In this document: piece after piece, positions 34,508 through 43,269 of the stretch
Numbering within the stretch: position 1 is the first letter of the stretch
Layout: the number at the start of each line of letters is the position of its first letter
Source of the DNA: Streptomyces regalis
GTDB taxonomy: Bacteria > Actinomycetota > Actinomycetes > Streptomycetales > Streptomycetaceae
Direction of reading: 5' to 3'
Assembly: GCF_001509475.1 (NCBI RefSeq)
Contig: NZ_LLZG01000254.1
Coordinates: 29,649-93,648, forward strand
DNA: 64,000 nucleotides
The notes under the pieces: generated by a model
Databases searched by the model: none
Told to the model about the DNA's origin: nothing
The model's input: only the letters and a program-made list of their open reading frames with translations
Translations under genes and position numbers: made by a program

Positions 34508-36781
34508 TCACTGGCCGAATCCGGTGCCGCGCGAGATCCGGACGTCGTCCACGTGCACCGCCCCGCGCTCACCCCCGTTCGAGTACCAGGCGACCTTCGC
34601 GATCCCCGGCATCGAGGTGCGGAACGCCGCGTCGTTCAGTACGCGATGGCCGTCGATGTCCAGGTCGAATCGCTGGTTCACGGTGTCCACGGTGAGCGTG
34701 ACCCGGTACCACTTGCCATTGGTGTACGTACCGATCACCGTGTCCGTGGTTCCCTTGTACGCGTGGATCTGGCCGCGGGCGAAGGCGACGCTGACGGCTG
34801 GGGCACCGCTGGCGTTGTACACGTAGGGCAGCCCGAACCAGCCGGCCTGGATGTCGTTGCGCATCACCTGCGTGTCGATGGTCACCACGCCCTGCAGCGG
34901 GGTGCTGAAGAGCCGGGCGAGGTTGGTCCCGTCGGTGCCGCCGCCTTCGATGGTGCGGGTCAGCCGGACGCTCTTGTCAGTGGCGGACGGCGTCTCCACC
35001 ACGGAGACGTCGTTGTTGGTCGAGATGACTCGCCACCCGTTGGTCCCGTTGGCGAGCGCGCCCGTGGCCAGGCCGTCGAAGGTGTCCGTGAACGCGATGT
35101 TGGGCGCGCCGCGTTCGAAGGCACCGATCTCCGGACCGTTCCCGATCGGCACAGGAGACCCGGCGTTGTCGAGGCCTCCGTTGCCGGTGACCGTGGCTCC
35201 GGCGTCGACGAACACCGATCCCGACTGGAGCGCGAAGTTCGCCGCCGTGTCGAGCCTCGGGCCGTTCTCGTCGCCGTAGGGCCCTGTGACGGAGGCATTC
35301 ACGAACTGCGGAGCGCCGACCACGGCGTTTGCGTCGGACGTGGGCACGGTCGTCAGGTTGTCCGAGTAGCCGTTGTTGTTGTAGGTGATGGTCGACTTTT
35401 GTACGAACGTGGGCGCGGACTGCCCGGAGACGAACAGGTTGTTGGTCAGCGTCGCCCTGCCGGAGACGCCGCCGGTCACCATGTTCGTCGAACTGGTGTT
35501 GGCGAAGGTGTTGTTGTAGATGTTCGCCACCGTGCCGCCCGTCTGCGACAAGTGGAGGTTCCACCGCGTGCTGCCGGTGATGACGTTGTAGCGGACCACC
35601 ACACTGCCGAACTGGACGTTGGAGTTGCACGCGCAGAGCAGGATGCCGTCGCCGTTGTCGTGGAGGTAGTTGTACTGGAACAGCTGGTTGGTGGTGCCGA
35701 TGTCGGGGTCCAGGGCATTCTGGTCGGCACCGCCCGACGAGAGGTGGGTACCCATGATCTCGTTGTGCTGGACGGTGACGCTGTCGGCCATGTTGGTCTC
35801 GACGCCGGAGACGCCGACCCGGTCGATCACGTTGCCTTCGACCAGCGCGCCCTTGACGCCGGTGAGGTAGATGCCGTTGCAGCCGAAGGGCGTGTTCGCC
35901 TGCGTGATGTAGTTGCCGCGGAACGTGACGTTGGTGTACGGGGTGAACCTCGAGTCGGTGGCAGTGGCTCGCTTGCCCCAGCCGGTGAAGACGGCACCGG
36001 GCGCGTCACCGGCGTACTGCTTCGTGACAATCCCGCTGAACGAGGTGTTCTTGATGGTGGAGTTCTCCACGGTGATGCCGTCGAGAACCGTGGGGGCACC
36101 GGGCGCGGTGATGTCCTGGACGCCGGTGAGGAAGGCGATGCCGCCGGTGTCCTTCGAGCGGTCCCAGCCCTGCTGGAAGGTGATGCCCGGCTTGTTGTCG
36201 GCGGTGCTGCCGCCGACCCACTTGACCTCGCCGGTGACGTCGTGCACGTCCACCGAGTCGATCACGAAGTGGTGCAGGGTCTGGCCGTTGTCACCGTGCA
36301 CGCCGATGCCGCGGAAGTCGCCGAGTTTCGAACCGTCGGTCGTCCCCGTGGGTACCGCGTTCGACACGTCGAGGTTGCGGATCTCCCAGTACTGCTGGTT
36401 GTTCAGCCGCACCGCGTCGCCGACTGTGCCCTGGCCGGCGATCTTCGGCTTGGCGCCCGTTCCGTAGCTGTCGATGGCGATCGGGGAGCCGTCGGCGCCG
36501 GACCCCTTCGGCCACAGCTGCCCGGTCCAGCTGTCACCGGCCTCGAAGCGAATGGTGTCGCCGGGCTGGAATGTCTTCGCGTTCACCTTGCTCAGCGAGC
36601 GCCAGGGCGTGCTGCTGCTGGTTCCGGTGTTGCTGTCGTTGCCGCTCGCGCTCACGTAGTACGTGGTGCCCGCGGCGAAGGCCCGTTGCGCGGGGATGAG
36701 CACGATCGACGCGAGCACGACGGCCAGCGCGCACAGTGCGGCGGCTGTCGCTCGTGACACAAGTCTTCGGTTTGCTGTCAT
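34508..36781 (-). CDS. Secreted right-handed beta-helix protein (pectate-lyase-like) with C-terminal jelly-roll domain
   Basis: A 757-residue secreted protein. An ATG at 36781 follows AAGAGGA and opens a signal peptide cleaved near AFAAGTTYY (residue 36). TTYYVSASGNDSNTG starts a beta-helix domain that runs to about residue 540, with many parallel-rung repeats (YNNTFANTS, NNLFVSGQS). A C-terminal lectin-like jelly-roll of about 210 residues follows (FDGLATGALANGTNGWRVIS). The PL9 catalytic Asp/Lys set is not evident, so the enzyme class (lyase or glycosidase) is uncertain. The gene shares its promoter-operator module with the GH59 gene, implying joint regulation. Confidence 0.78.
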   Translation of the reverse strand: MTANRRLVSRATAAALCALAVVLASIVLIPAQRAFAAGTTYYVSASGNDSNTGTSSSTPWRSLSKVNAKTFQPGDTIRFEAGDSWTGQLWPKGSGADGSPIAIDSYGTGAKPKIAGQGTVGDAVRLNNQQYWEIRNLDVSNAVPTGTTDGSKLGDFRGIGVHGDNGQTLHHFVIDSVDVHDVTGEVKWVGGSTADNKPGITFQQGWDRSKDTGGIAFLTGVQDITAPGAPTVLDGITVENSTIKNTSFSGIVTKQYAGDAPGAVFTGWGKRATATDSRFTPYTNVTFRGNYITQANTPFGCNGIYLTGVKGALVEGNVIDRVGVSGVETNMADSVTVQHNEIMGTHLSSGGADQNALDPDIGTTNQLFQYNYLHDNGDGILLCACNSNVQFGSVVVRYNVITGSTRWNLHLSQTGGTVANIYNNTFANTSSTNMVTGGVSGRATLTNNLFVSGQSAPTFVQKSTITYNNNGYSDNLTTVPTSDANAVVGAPQFVNASVTGPYGDENGPRLDTAANFALQSGSVFVDAGATVTGNGGLDNAGSPVPIGNGPEIGAFERGAPNIAFTDTFDGLATGALANGTNGWRVISTNNDVSVVETPSATDKSVRLTRTIEGGGTDGTNLARLFSTPLQGVVTIDTQVMRNDIQAGWFGLPYVYNASGAPAVSVAFARGQIHAYKGTTDTVIGTYTNGKWYRVTLTVDTVNQRFDLDIDGHRVLNDAAFRTSMPGIAKVAWYSNGGERGAVHVDDVRISRGTGFGQ

Positions 36782-37057
36782 TGTCCTCTTCTTGTCGTCT
36801 GTGGTGGTGAGGTACCGGCTCCTGTCGTGACGCCTCCAGTCGGGACGTCGCGTAACGACTCGGGGCGCTGGCGGCTCGGGACCGACGGTGGACGCATCAA
36901 CGGGTGCGCGACTACATGGGCACTGGTCCGGCCGGACACGCCCCATCGGGGCTGAGCTCTGCGGCGGCTCCAAGATCCGTGCTTCCTGTGTCACAGTGCC
37001 CTCCCGGATGTGCAGCGGGCCTTCGAGAACGTCATGCCTGCCCCTCGGGGCGCATCG
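36782..37057. other. Leader region of the beta-helix gene
   Basis: About 280 bp between the promoter-operator module and the ATG; it would be a long 5' leader. No small gene or riboswitch-like structure was recognised in it. Confidence 0.4.
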
Positions 37058-37105
37058 GGAAAACGTATTCCGCGCAGTGTGCCCAGCGGTGATCGAGTGC
37101 GTCAA
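37058..37105 (-). promoter_or_regulatory. Promoter-operator module of the beta-helix gene (copy 1)
   Basis: Reading leftward: -35 TTGACG (37100-37105), 18-bp spacer, -10 CACACT (37076-37081), then the operator GGAATACGTTTTCC (37058-37071). The same order with nearly the same bases recurs upstream of the GH59 gene. The near-palindromic operator suggests repression by one of the two LacI proteins at 40-42 kb. Confidence 0.65.
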
Positions 37106-37289
37106 GGTTTCGAGCAGATGAACGTCAGCGTTGTGGAGGCCCCTGCCGGAAAGCCGACGGCGCCATGCGACAGTGAGCCGTGCGGCAGCCCGGCTGCTTC
37201 GGTAAGGCGCTTGTCACTGGCTGCTCAACCCGTCGCCCGGCGGGGGCCCCGCAGAGCAGGCGGATCTCATGGCCCCCCGGCGCACGGGT

Positions 37290-37317
37290 GGGGCAGGCCG
37301 GGGGTCGGGCCTGCCCC
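37290..37317 (-). terminator. GC-rich hairpin after the GH59 gene
   Basis: GGGGCAGGCC and GGCCTGCCCC form a 10-bp perfect stem with an 8-nt loop, 26 bp past the GH59 stop codon. It lacks a clear U tract but is the usual form of a Streptomyces terminator. Confidence 0.65.
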
Positions 37318-37342
37318 CCCAAGGGCTCGGTTGCTCAGTCGG

Positions 37343-39823
37343 TCATGCCACCTTGACCAGCTTCCAGCGCTGGTTGCTGCCGCCGTTGGTGTACCACTGG
37401 TCGATGGGGGTGTTGTCGGTGGTCCCACCCTTGTACACGTCCACCTTGTACCCGTTCGACCGGGACTCGATGGTGTAGCTGCCGCTGTCGCCCGGGGCGA
37501 TCAGCCACTGCTGGCTGACGCTCCCGCTGGGGGTCTTCAGCTGCAACTGGGTGCCGGGCCAGGTGGAAGCCGCGTTGATGTCGAGGGACTTGCCGCTGGT
37601 GACACCCGTGATGGTGAGGTAGCCGCCGCTGGTGTAGGCCAGTTTCCACTGCTGGCTGCCGCTGTTCGCGTCGGTCTTCTGAACGACGGGCGTGCCGTCG
37701 CTGGTTCCACCGTTGTAGGCGGTGAGCACCTTGCCGGTGCTGACGCTGATGATCTTGTAGGTGCCGGACAGGTCGCTGACCGGCTCGTGAGTGACGGAGA
37801 AGTTGGAGTATTCGACGGGGTAGTAGCCGGCGGTGCCGAGGCCGGCCAGGCCCGCACCGTAGCTCGTGTCGGTGACCGTGCCGACGGTGTTTCCGTCGAT
37901 CTTGGCGATGATCGTGCTGCCCTGGAAGGTCAGCGACAGGTTGTGCCAGGTGCCCGTGCCGGGAGCGGTGACGGTACCGCTGGCAAGGGTGGTCCAGTTC
38001 CACGCTTTGTTGCCGGCGGTGTCGGTCTTGAGCAGCGACCAGGATCCGGTGTCGGACAGGCGCAGGTGGTAGGCGTTCATCCCTCCGGCGCTGAACTTCG
38101 TCTGGGTGCCGACACGGCCGAGGAGCTCTGCGGAGCTGCTGCTCTTCTCCAGCAGTACGTCGGAGCTGACCGTGTAGTTGCTCCAGCCGACGTCGCCCAT
38201 GAGGGTGTAGGGCTGGAGGGCGTTCGTGGCCGGGTACCACCAGACGATCGGCTTCTGGGGTGCGGTCTGGCGCAGGCACTGGCCGGTGCGGCCCCCGGTG
38301 CAGGGGGCGGCCTGGAACGCGCCGTTCATGGAGGCGAAGTACTTCGCCTCCTGCCCGGTGCTGTAGCCGGCGAAGGAGTCCGAGTAGGGCATGGCGAGCC
38401 GGTTGCGCGCGGGCGCGGTGGCCGTTCCGGCACCCTGGCCGGTGGTGGTGGTCACGGTGTAGACGTGACCGGGGTCCAGGGTGAGGGTGTACGTGCCGTT
38501 GTTGGCGGTCAGGTCACTGTTCTGCACCATGCGCGGGGTGGCGCCGCCGGGCTGTGACAGGTCGGTGGACCACACGTGCAGGGGGCCGCCGGGCAGGCCG
38601 CCGGCGATGTCGAGGGTGACCGTCTGGGACGCGGTGGCGTCCATGGTCTCGAAGACGGTGCTCCAGGCGCTCTTGTCGGGCGCGGCGTAGCTGACGTAGC
38701 TGCCGTTGGCGCGGTCGCCGCCGAGGTAGCCGGAGGCGCTGTCGAGGTACTTCCAGCCGGGTGAGGTGAACTGCGTGGTCTGGGCGATGGACCAGGCGGT
38801 GCGGGAGACACTGTAGGCGCCGGACCACGGCTGGTTCGCGGTGACCAGGCCCTGGTCGTGGAAGTAGAGGTTCTGGTAGTCGGCGGCCAGCATGGGCCAG
38901 TTGATGTACGCGCTCATCTTGGCGTCGAGGTAGCCGCGGTTGATGGCACGGGCGACCGGGCCCGCCCCGGTCTCGGCGTTCTCCGAGCCGTTCTCGCTGG
39001 CCCAGAGCTGCTTGCCCAGCGACTGGGCGTCGGCGGAGGAGGAGCAGGTGGTCATCGCGGACGCGTACGTGCAGGGATAGTGCGCGCCGACGATGTCCAC
39101 GGCGTTGTTCAGGGCGCTGTCGGTCTTCATGGCGGTGGCGATGTTCCAGTTGGTCTCATCGCTGCCGACCAGCTTGGTCGAGGTGTAGCCGTTCGCGGCC
39201 AGGGCCGACTTCAGGTTCTCGTAGAAGGAGGCGCTGTACGTCTTCTCGTTCTGGCCGCCGAGGTAGTCGATGCTCAGGCCGTGCTGCTTGGCGCAGCCCA
39301 TCCAGTCGATCAGGTAGTTGATCCCGTCCGTCGAGTAGAAGTTGCCGTTCCCTATCCAGCCGGGGGCGCCCCAGGCCAGGGCGAAGAGCTTGATGTTGGG
39401 GTTACGGGCCTTGGCCTGCTCCATCAACCACCACTCGTAGCCGGCGTTGCAGTCGATGTCGCCCTTCGAGTGCTCGAAGCTGACCTCGGAGCCGTCGGTT
39501 GAGTTGGTGTCGCCGCCGATCTCGACCTTGAGGATCTGCAGGGACGCGCCGTAGCCGGGCTTGAACAGGTAGTCCAGGATCTGGTTGCGCTGGCTGGACG
39601 GGTAGTCGACCAGGAGGCGGGTGTTGCCGCCGCCGCCGCTGATCGCGCCCACGCCGTCGAAGGTGCGTCCACCGCTGGTGCCGTCCACGGTGATGGCCGT
39701 GTCGGTGGCGGCATACGCGGGCGACACTGCTCGGCCGGTCAGCAGGGCCAGTCCCATGAGCAGGGCGGCCAGGGCCGCCAACCGTCTGATGTGCCTGTCA
39801 GGCAGCCCTATGACGTCGTGCAC
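37343..39823 (-). CDS. Secreted GH59 beta-galactosidase (galactocerebrosidase family) with C-terminal ricin-type CBM13
   Basis: An 826-residue secreted glycosidase. A GTG at 39823 follows GGAGGA by 6 bp; the signal peptide ends near SPAYAATDT (residue 40). The GH59 domain shows DGVGAISGGGGNTRLLVDYP and YGASLQILKVEIGGDTNSTDG, the acid/base Glu in YLGGQNEKTYS and the nucleophile Glu in LWASENGSEN. A beta-sandwich domain follows (about 470-690). The C-terminal 135 residues carry three ricin-B-type repeats (SGTYKIISVSTGKVL, SGKSLDINAAS, and QWYTNGGSNQRWKLVKV), a carbohydrate-binding module of family 13. Expected action: removal of terminal beta-galactose from plant or other polysaccharides outside the cell. 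Confidence 0.9.
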   Translation of the reverse strand: MHDVIGLPDRHIRRLAALAALLMGLALLTGRAVSPAYAATDTAITVDGTSGGRTFDGVGAISGGGGNTRLLVDYPSSQRNQILDYLFKPGYGASLQILKVEIGGDTNSTDGSEVSFEHSKGDIDCNAGYEWWLMEQAKARNPNIKLFALAWGAPGWIGNGNFYSTDGINYLIDWMGCAKQHGLSIDYLGGQNEKTYSASFYENLKSALAANGYTSTKLVGSDETNWNIATAMKTDSALNNAVDIVGAHYPCTYASAMTTCSSSADAQSLGKQLWASENGSENAETGAGPVARAINRGYLDAKMSAYINWPMLAADYQNLYFHDQGLVTANQPWSGAYSVSRTAWSIAQTTQFTSPGWKYLDSASGYLGGDRANGSYVSYAAPDKSAWSTVFETMDATASQTVTLDIAGGLPGGPLHVWSTDLSQPGGATPRMVQNSDLTANNGTYTLTLDPGHVYTVTTTTGQGAGTATAPARNRLAMPYSDSFAGYSTGQEAKYFASMNGAFQAAPCTGGRTGQCLRQTAPQKPIVWWYPATNALQPYTLMGDVGWSNYTVSSDVLLEKSSSSAELLGRVGTQTKFSAGGMNAYHLRLSDTGSWSLLKTDTAGNKAWNWTTLASGTVTAPGTGTWHNLSLTFQGSTIIAKIDGNTVGTVTDTSYGAGLAGLGTAGYYPVEYSNFSVTHEPVSDLSGTYKIISVSTGKVLTAYNGGTSDGTPVVQKTDANSGSQQWKLAYTSGGYLTITGVTSGKSLDINAASTWPGTQLQLKTPSGSVSQQWLIAPGDSGSYTIESRSNGYKVDVYKGGTTDNTPIDQWYTNGGSNQRWKLVKVA

Positions 39824-39943
39824 GGGAGATCCTCCTCGGAGGGGTGTGGGGGTTGTGAGGCTTGCACCGGGGACTCGGTCCGGGTGCCTCGCGCGGGATT
39901 GCAGAGGTGGGGCGCCCCTGGTGATAGGTGCCCCGCTTCGGCG

Positions 39944-39999
39944 GGAAATCGTATTCCGCATTGGCGCGCAGTGTGCCCGTCTGTGATCGAAGGCGTCAA
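39944..39999 (-). promoter_or_regulatory. Promoter-operator module of the GH59 gene (copy 2)
   Basis: Reading leftward: -35 TTGACG (39994-39999), 18-bp spacer, -10 CACACT (39970-39975), then GGAATACGATTTCC (39944-39957). Spacer bases TCGATCAC and the run GGGCACACTGCGCG are shared with the module at 37058. The operator lies 9 bp further from the -10 than in copy 1. Confidence 0.65.
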
Positions 40000-40114
40000 G
40001 ACGTCGGTAAACATGCAAGAAATGCATCTTTGGCGAGCGACGTTCCGGTGGCCCGAGGGCCCTGGGTGTGTTAGCCCGGAGTGACCCGGCGGCGCGGTCG
40101 GGCTCGAGGGCGCT

Positions 40115-41149
40115 TCAGACGACGCGGATCGCCGTGCTGTCGCGCACCACGACCTGCCCGCGCATCATCAAATGCTCTGCTTCCGCACGATCCGCGAGCG
40201 CGAGGCGGACAGCCTCGGCACCTGCCTGCGCCAGCGGCAACGACACTGTCGTCAGCCGCGGTGTCACGTCGATCGCGAGCTCGATGTCGTCGAAACCGGT
40301 CACCGAGACCTCGTCCGGCACCGCCACCCCGGCAGCCCGGAAGGCGGACATCGCACCGATGGCGATGGTGTCGTTGGCGGCGAGGACCGCGTGGGGCGGC
40401 TCCAGCCCCTCGGCGACCAGTCGCCGCGCCGCGTCGAACCCCCCTTGGCGGCTCACCGTGCAGTGCGAGATCCGGATGTGCCGCTCCTCGACGCCGCCGT
40501 CGCGGAGCCCGGCCATGAAGCCCGCGGTACGGGCGGAGACGTTCCCCTGTCCACGCGCGCCGGCAAGGATCGTCACGTGCCGGTGCCCCGCCCCGGCGAC
40601 GTAGGTGGCCAATTCCTTCGCAGGGCCGTGGTTGTCGAAGCTGATGGAGTCGAACGGCATGTCGGTGTCACCGACGATCACTACCCGGCCGCCCTCGCGT
40701 TCGTAGCCGAGCAACTCGTCGAGCAGGCGCCCGCCGAGGGCGTTCGTGTCGAGGCGGCTCGAGGTCAGAATGAGCGCACGCGGCCGCAGAGCACGCTGCA
40801 ACCGGACGGTTTCGAGCTGCCGCTCGGCGGTGCCGTGGGTCGACGAGACGGTCACGAACGCACCTGCGTCGCGCGCTCGCCGTTCCATCGCCGCGGCGAC
40901 CATTCCCATCGACGGGGTCGTGAGATCGTCGCCGACGACCGCGATCGAGTCGTTCGCGCGCCGCATCGACCGGGCCGCGGCGTCCGCGGTGTAGCGCAAC
41001 GCGGCCGCGGCGGAGACGACCCGCTGCCTGTATTCCTCCGCGACCGTCCGGGAACTGCCGCCCAGCACTCGCGACGCGGTCGAGACCGACACACCGGCGG
41101 CCGCCGCCACGTCACGCAGGGTGACGGTCGGCCTGGCTGAATGGGGCAT
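40115..41149 (-). CDS. LacI-family transcriptional regulator
   Basis: A 344-residue repressor. The helix-turn-helix is TVTLRDVAAAAGVSVSTASR, then hinge helix YTADAAARSMRRANDS. The sensor domain shows ALILTSSRLD, VVIVGDTDMPFDSISFDNHG, HAVLAANDTIAIGAM and VTGFDDIELAIDVTPRLTTV. The ATG at 41149 follows GGAGGGA. It is divergent from another LacI gene; together they are the closest regulators for the GH59 and beta-helix genes. The two LacI proteins resemble each other closely in the sensor domain, so an old duplication is likely. Confidence 0.9.
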   Translation of the reverse strand: MPHSARPTVTLRDVAAAAGVSVSTASRVLGGSSRTVAEEYRQRVVSAAAALRYTADAAARSMRRANDSIAVVGDDLTTPSMGMVAAAMERRARDAGAFVTVSSTHGTAERQLETVRLQRALRPRALILTSSRLDTNALGGRLLDELLGYEREGGRVVIVGDTDMPFDSISFDNHGPAKELATYVAGAGHRHVTILAGARGQGNVSARTAGFMAGLRDGGVEERHIRISHCTVSRQGGFDAARRLVAEGLEPPHAVLAANDTIAIGAMSAFRAAGVAVPDEVSVTGFDDIELAIDVTPRLTTVSLPLAQAGAEAVRLALADRAEAEHLMMRGQVVVRDSTAIRVV

Positions 41150-41253
41150 CGCGCCGTCCCTCCCGCACCACGAAAACGAGCCGTCGTCGACGCTACCCGA
41201 GGATATCCCCGGCCAGGCCGCGGAGGTGTGGACGAAAGTGCCGGTGACCGACC

Positions 41254-41290
41254 CGGGATACGGTCGCCCCGACTCGGGATACGGTCGCCC
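41254..41290. promoter_or_regulatory. Direct repeat CGGGATACGGTCGCCC, two copies 21 bp apart
   Basis: Identical 16-bp copies at 41254-41269 and 41275-41290 have a 21-bp period, that is two helical turns. They lie in the 280-bp region between the divergent LacI genes and place proteins on the same DNA face. Confidence 0.6.
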
Positions 41291-41429
41291 GGCTGGAAGG
41301 CGGTCTCGTCGGCCCGGTTGGATTCCGCAAGGCATGTGCGGCGCAGTCAGCGCACCGGCCTACGGAGTGACCCTCGGTAGTGATTCCGCGACTTCCGGGC
41401 GTTGGGCGGCTCGGTGCACAATGTGCGGC

Positions 41430-42500
41430 ATGGAAGATGGAGCGGCAGCGCCTGTACGGCGTCGCGGGGAGGCCGTATCCGAGGGGCGCCAGGCGACCCT
41501 GCATGATGTGGCGCGGACGGCGGGCGTCTCACAGGCGACGGCGTCGCGGGTGCTCAACGGCAGCGTCCGCAACGTCCGGCAGGAGAACGTCGACCGTGTG
41601 CTCACCGCGGCCGCGGAACTGGGCTACGCCCCGCACCTGTCCGCCCAGGCGATCGCGCGGGGTTCGACGAACATCGCCGCGCTGGTCGTCAGCGGTGTCG
41701 ACGACCCGTACTTCTCCTCCATCGCGGCAGGTGTCACGCAGGCAGCCGAGGCCGCCGGACTCATCGTGACCATGGCGGTCGCGGACCGCTCCCCGGAACG
41801 GGAACTCCAGATCGTCGGGACACTGCGCGGCATGCGCCCTCGCGTCATCATCATGACCGGCAGCCGCGTCGACGGCGCCGATGCCCGCGACGCACTCGTC
41901 GAGGAGCTCCACGCCTACCGGGAAGCGGGCGGCAGCGTAGTCCTGATCAGCCAGCACGACCTGCCGTTCCACACCGTCAGTATCGACAACTACGGTGGAG
42001 CGCGGCAGCTTGCCCGCGCGCTGGTAGGGCTCGGCTACCGGCGGCTCGCGGTGGTCCGGGCAGGGACCGGCCTCAGGACGTCCCGTGACCGGTGCAGCGG
42101 TTTCGTGGAGGGACTGCGCGAGTTCGGCATCGACGTCGACGAGCGGCTGGTGGTCGAAGCCGAGTTCAGCCGCCGAGGGGGGTGTGCGGCGGCCCGGGAG
42201 CTCGTCCGGCGGGGACTGGACGGCACGGAACTCGTCTTCGCGGTCAGCGACGTCATGGCGATCGGTGTGATGACCGCATTCCGCGACGCCGGGCTTGTCC
42301 CTGGCCGGGACATCGCCGTCGCCGGCTTCGACGACATCGGCCCGGCGGTGGACGTCGTCCCGGAGCTGACGTCCGTGAACGTTCCTTTGCAGCAGGTCGG
42401 GTTCCGTGCGATGGAGCTCGCGCTCTCCGAAGATGACGCCTCGCGGATCGTACCGGTCGCCACGAACGTCGTTCTGCGGGCAAGCACACCCCCTCGATGA
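41430..42500 (+). CDS. LacI-family transcriptional regulator
   Basis: A 356-residue repressor. The helix-turn-helix reads ATLHDVARTAGVSQATASRV, followed by LNGSVRNVRQENVDRV and hinge YAPHLSAQAIARGSTN. The sensor domain has VIIMTGSRVDG, VVLISQHDLPFHTVSIDNYG, LVFAVSDVMAIGVM and VAGFDDIGPAVDVVPELTSV. The ATG at 41430 is the likeliest start; a GTG 16 codons later is possible. Ligand unknown; context suggests a galactoside. Confidence 0.9.
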   Translation: MEDGAAAPVRRRGEAVSEGRQATLHDVARTAGVSQATASRVLNGSVRNVRQENVDRVLTAAAELGYAPHLSAQAIARGSTNIAALVVSGVDDPYFSSIAAGVTQAAEAAGLIVTMAVADRSPERELQIVGTLRGMRPRVIIMTGSRVDGADARDALVEELHAYREAGGSVVLISQHDLPFHTVSIDNYGGARQLARALVGLGYRRLAVVRAGTGLRTSRDRCSGFVEGLREFGIDVDERLVVEAEFSRRGGCAAARELVRRGLDGTELVFAVSDVMAIGVMTAFRDAGLVPGRDIAVAGFDDIGPAVDVVPELTSVNVPLQQVGFRAMELALSEDDASRIVPVATNVVLRASTPPR

Positions 42501-42659
42501 CGGTGCCGGCTGATCGCGTGGTGAGCGTCGGCTGTCCGGCCCCGAGCTGCTCCGCGGCCCGCCCGACGCCCTCGTGGCGGGCGAGGTTCTTCCGGCCTGC
42601 CGAGCGCGCCGTAGCCGATGAGCACGGTGCCGTCCTCGGGAGAAGCTCTGCTCAGATCA

Positions 42660-42967
<308 letters not shown>

Positions 42968-43269
42968 TTGTGGTCGGTCTGGAGCAGGGCCGGGCAATCC
43001 CATGGTGGACACACTGTTCTCGATCGCCGTGGTGCTCGGCGTACCCGTGACCCGACTGGTGGCCGGGTTGTCGGCGGCGAACCCCAGTCCGCGCTCGGCC
43101 ACCTCCGAGCGGATCCCAGCGATGCGTTGACCGACGGTCGCGGAGCGTAGGAGAGGTTGTTCTCGACTGCCCGTTGAACGCTTGGCGTTCTGTGCCGGGG
43201 CGTGCGTCTGGCGGCCTGCTGTTCTGGGGCCAGCCCCGCTGGGCGCGGGCGCGGCCCCAGCCACGTGGT
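42968..43269. other. Region between P450 remnant and ring-cleavage operon
   Basis: About 300 bp. A short plus-strand frame (43002-43130) reads VDTLFSIAVVLGVPVTRLV, which looks like the last helices of an XRE-type DNA-binding domain, with no preceding part. This suggests another broken gene at this junction. Nothing else recognisable. Confidence 0.35.

Noticed and set aside
34478..36757. 759-codon plus-strand frame
   Set aside because: It mirrors the beta-helix gene on the other strand; composition is Val/Gly/Arg-rich as in antisense shadows.
42520..42620. Minus-strand stretch resembling a LysR helix-turn-helix (ARHEGVGRAAEQLG, QPTLTTR)
   Set aside because: Only about 25 residues, with no start and no continuing domain; too weak to list as a gene remnant.
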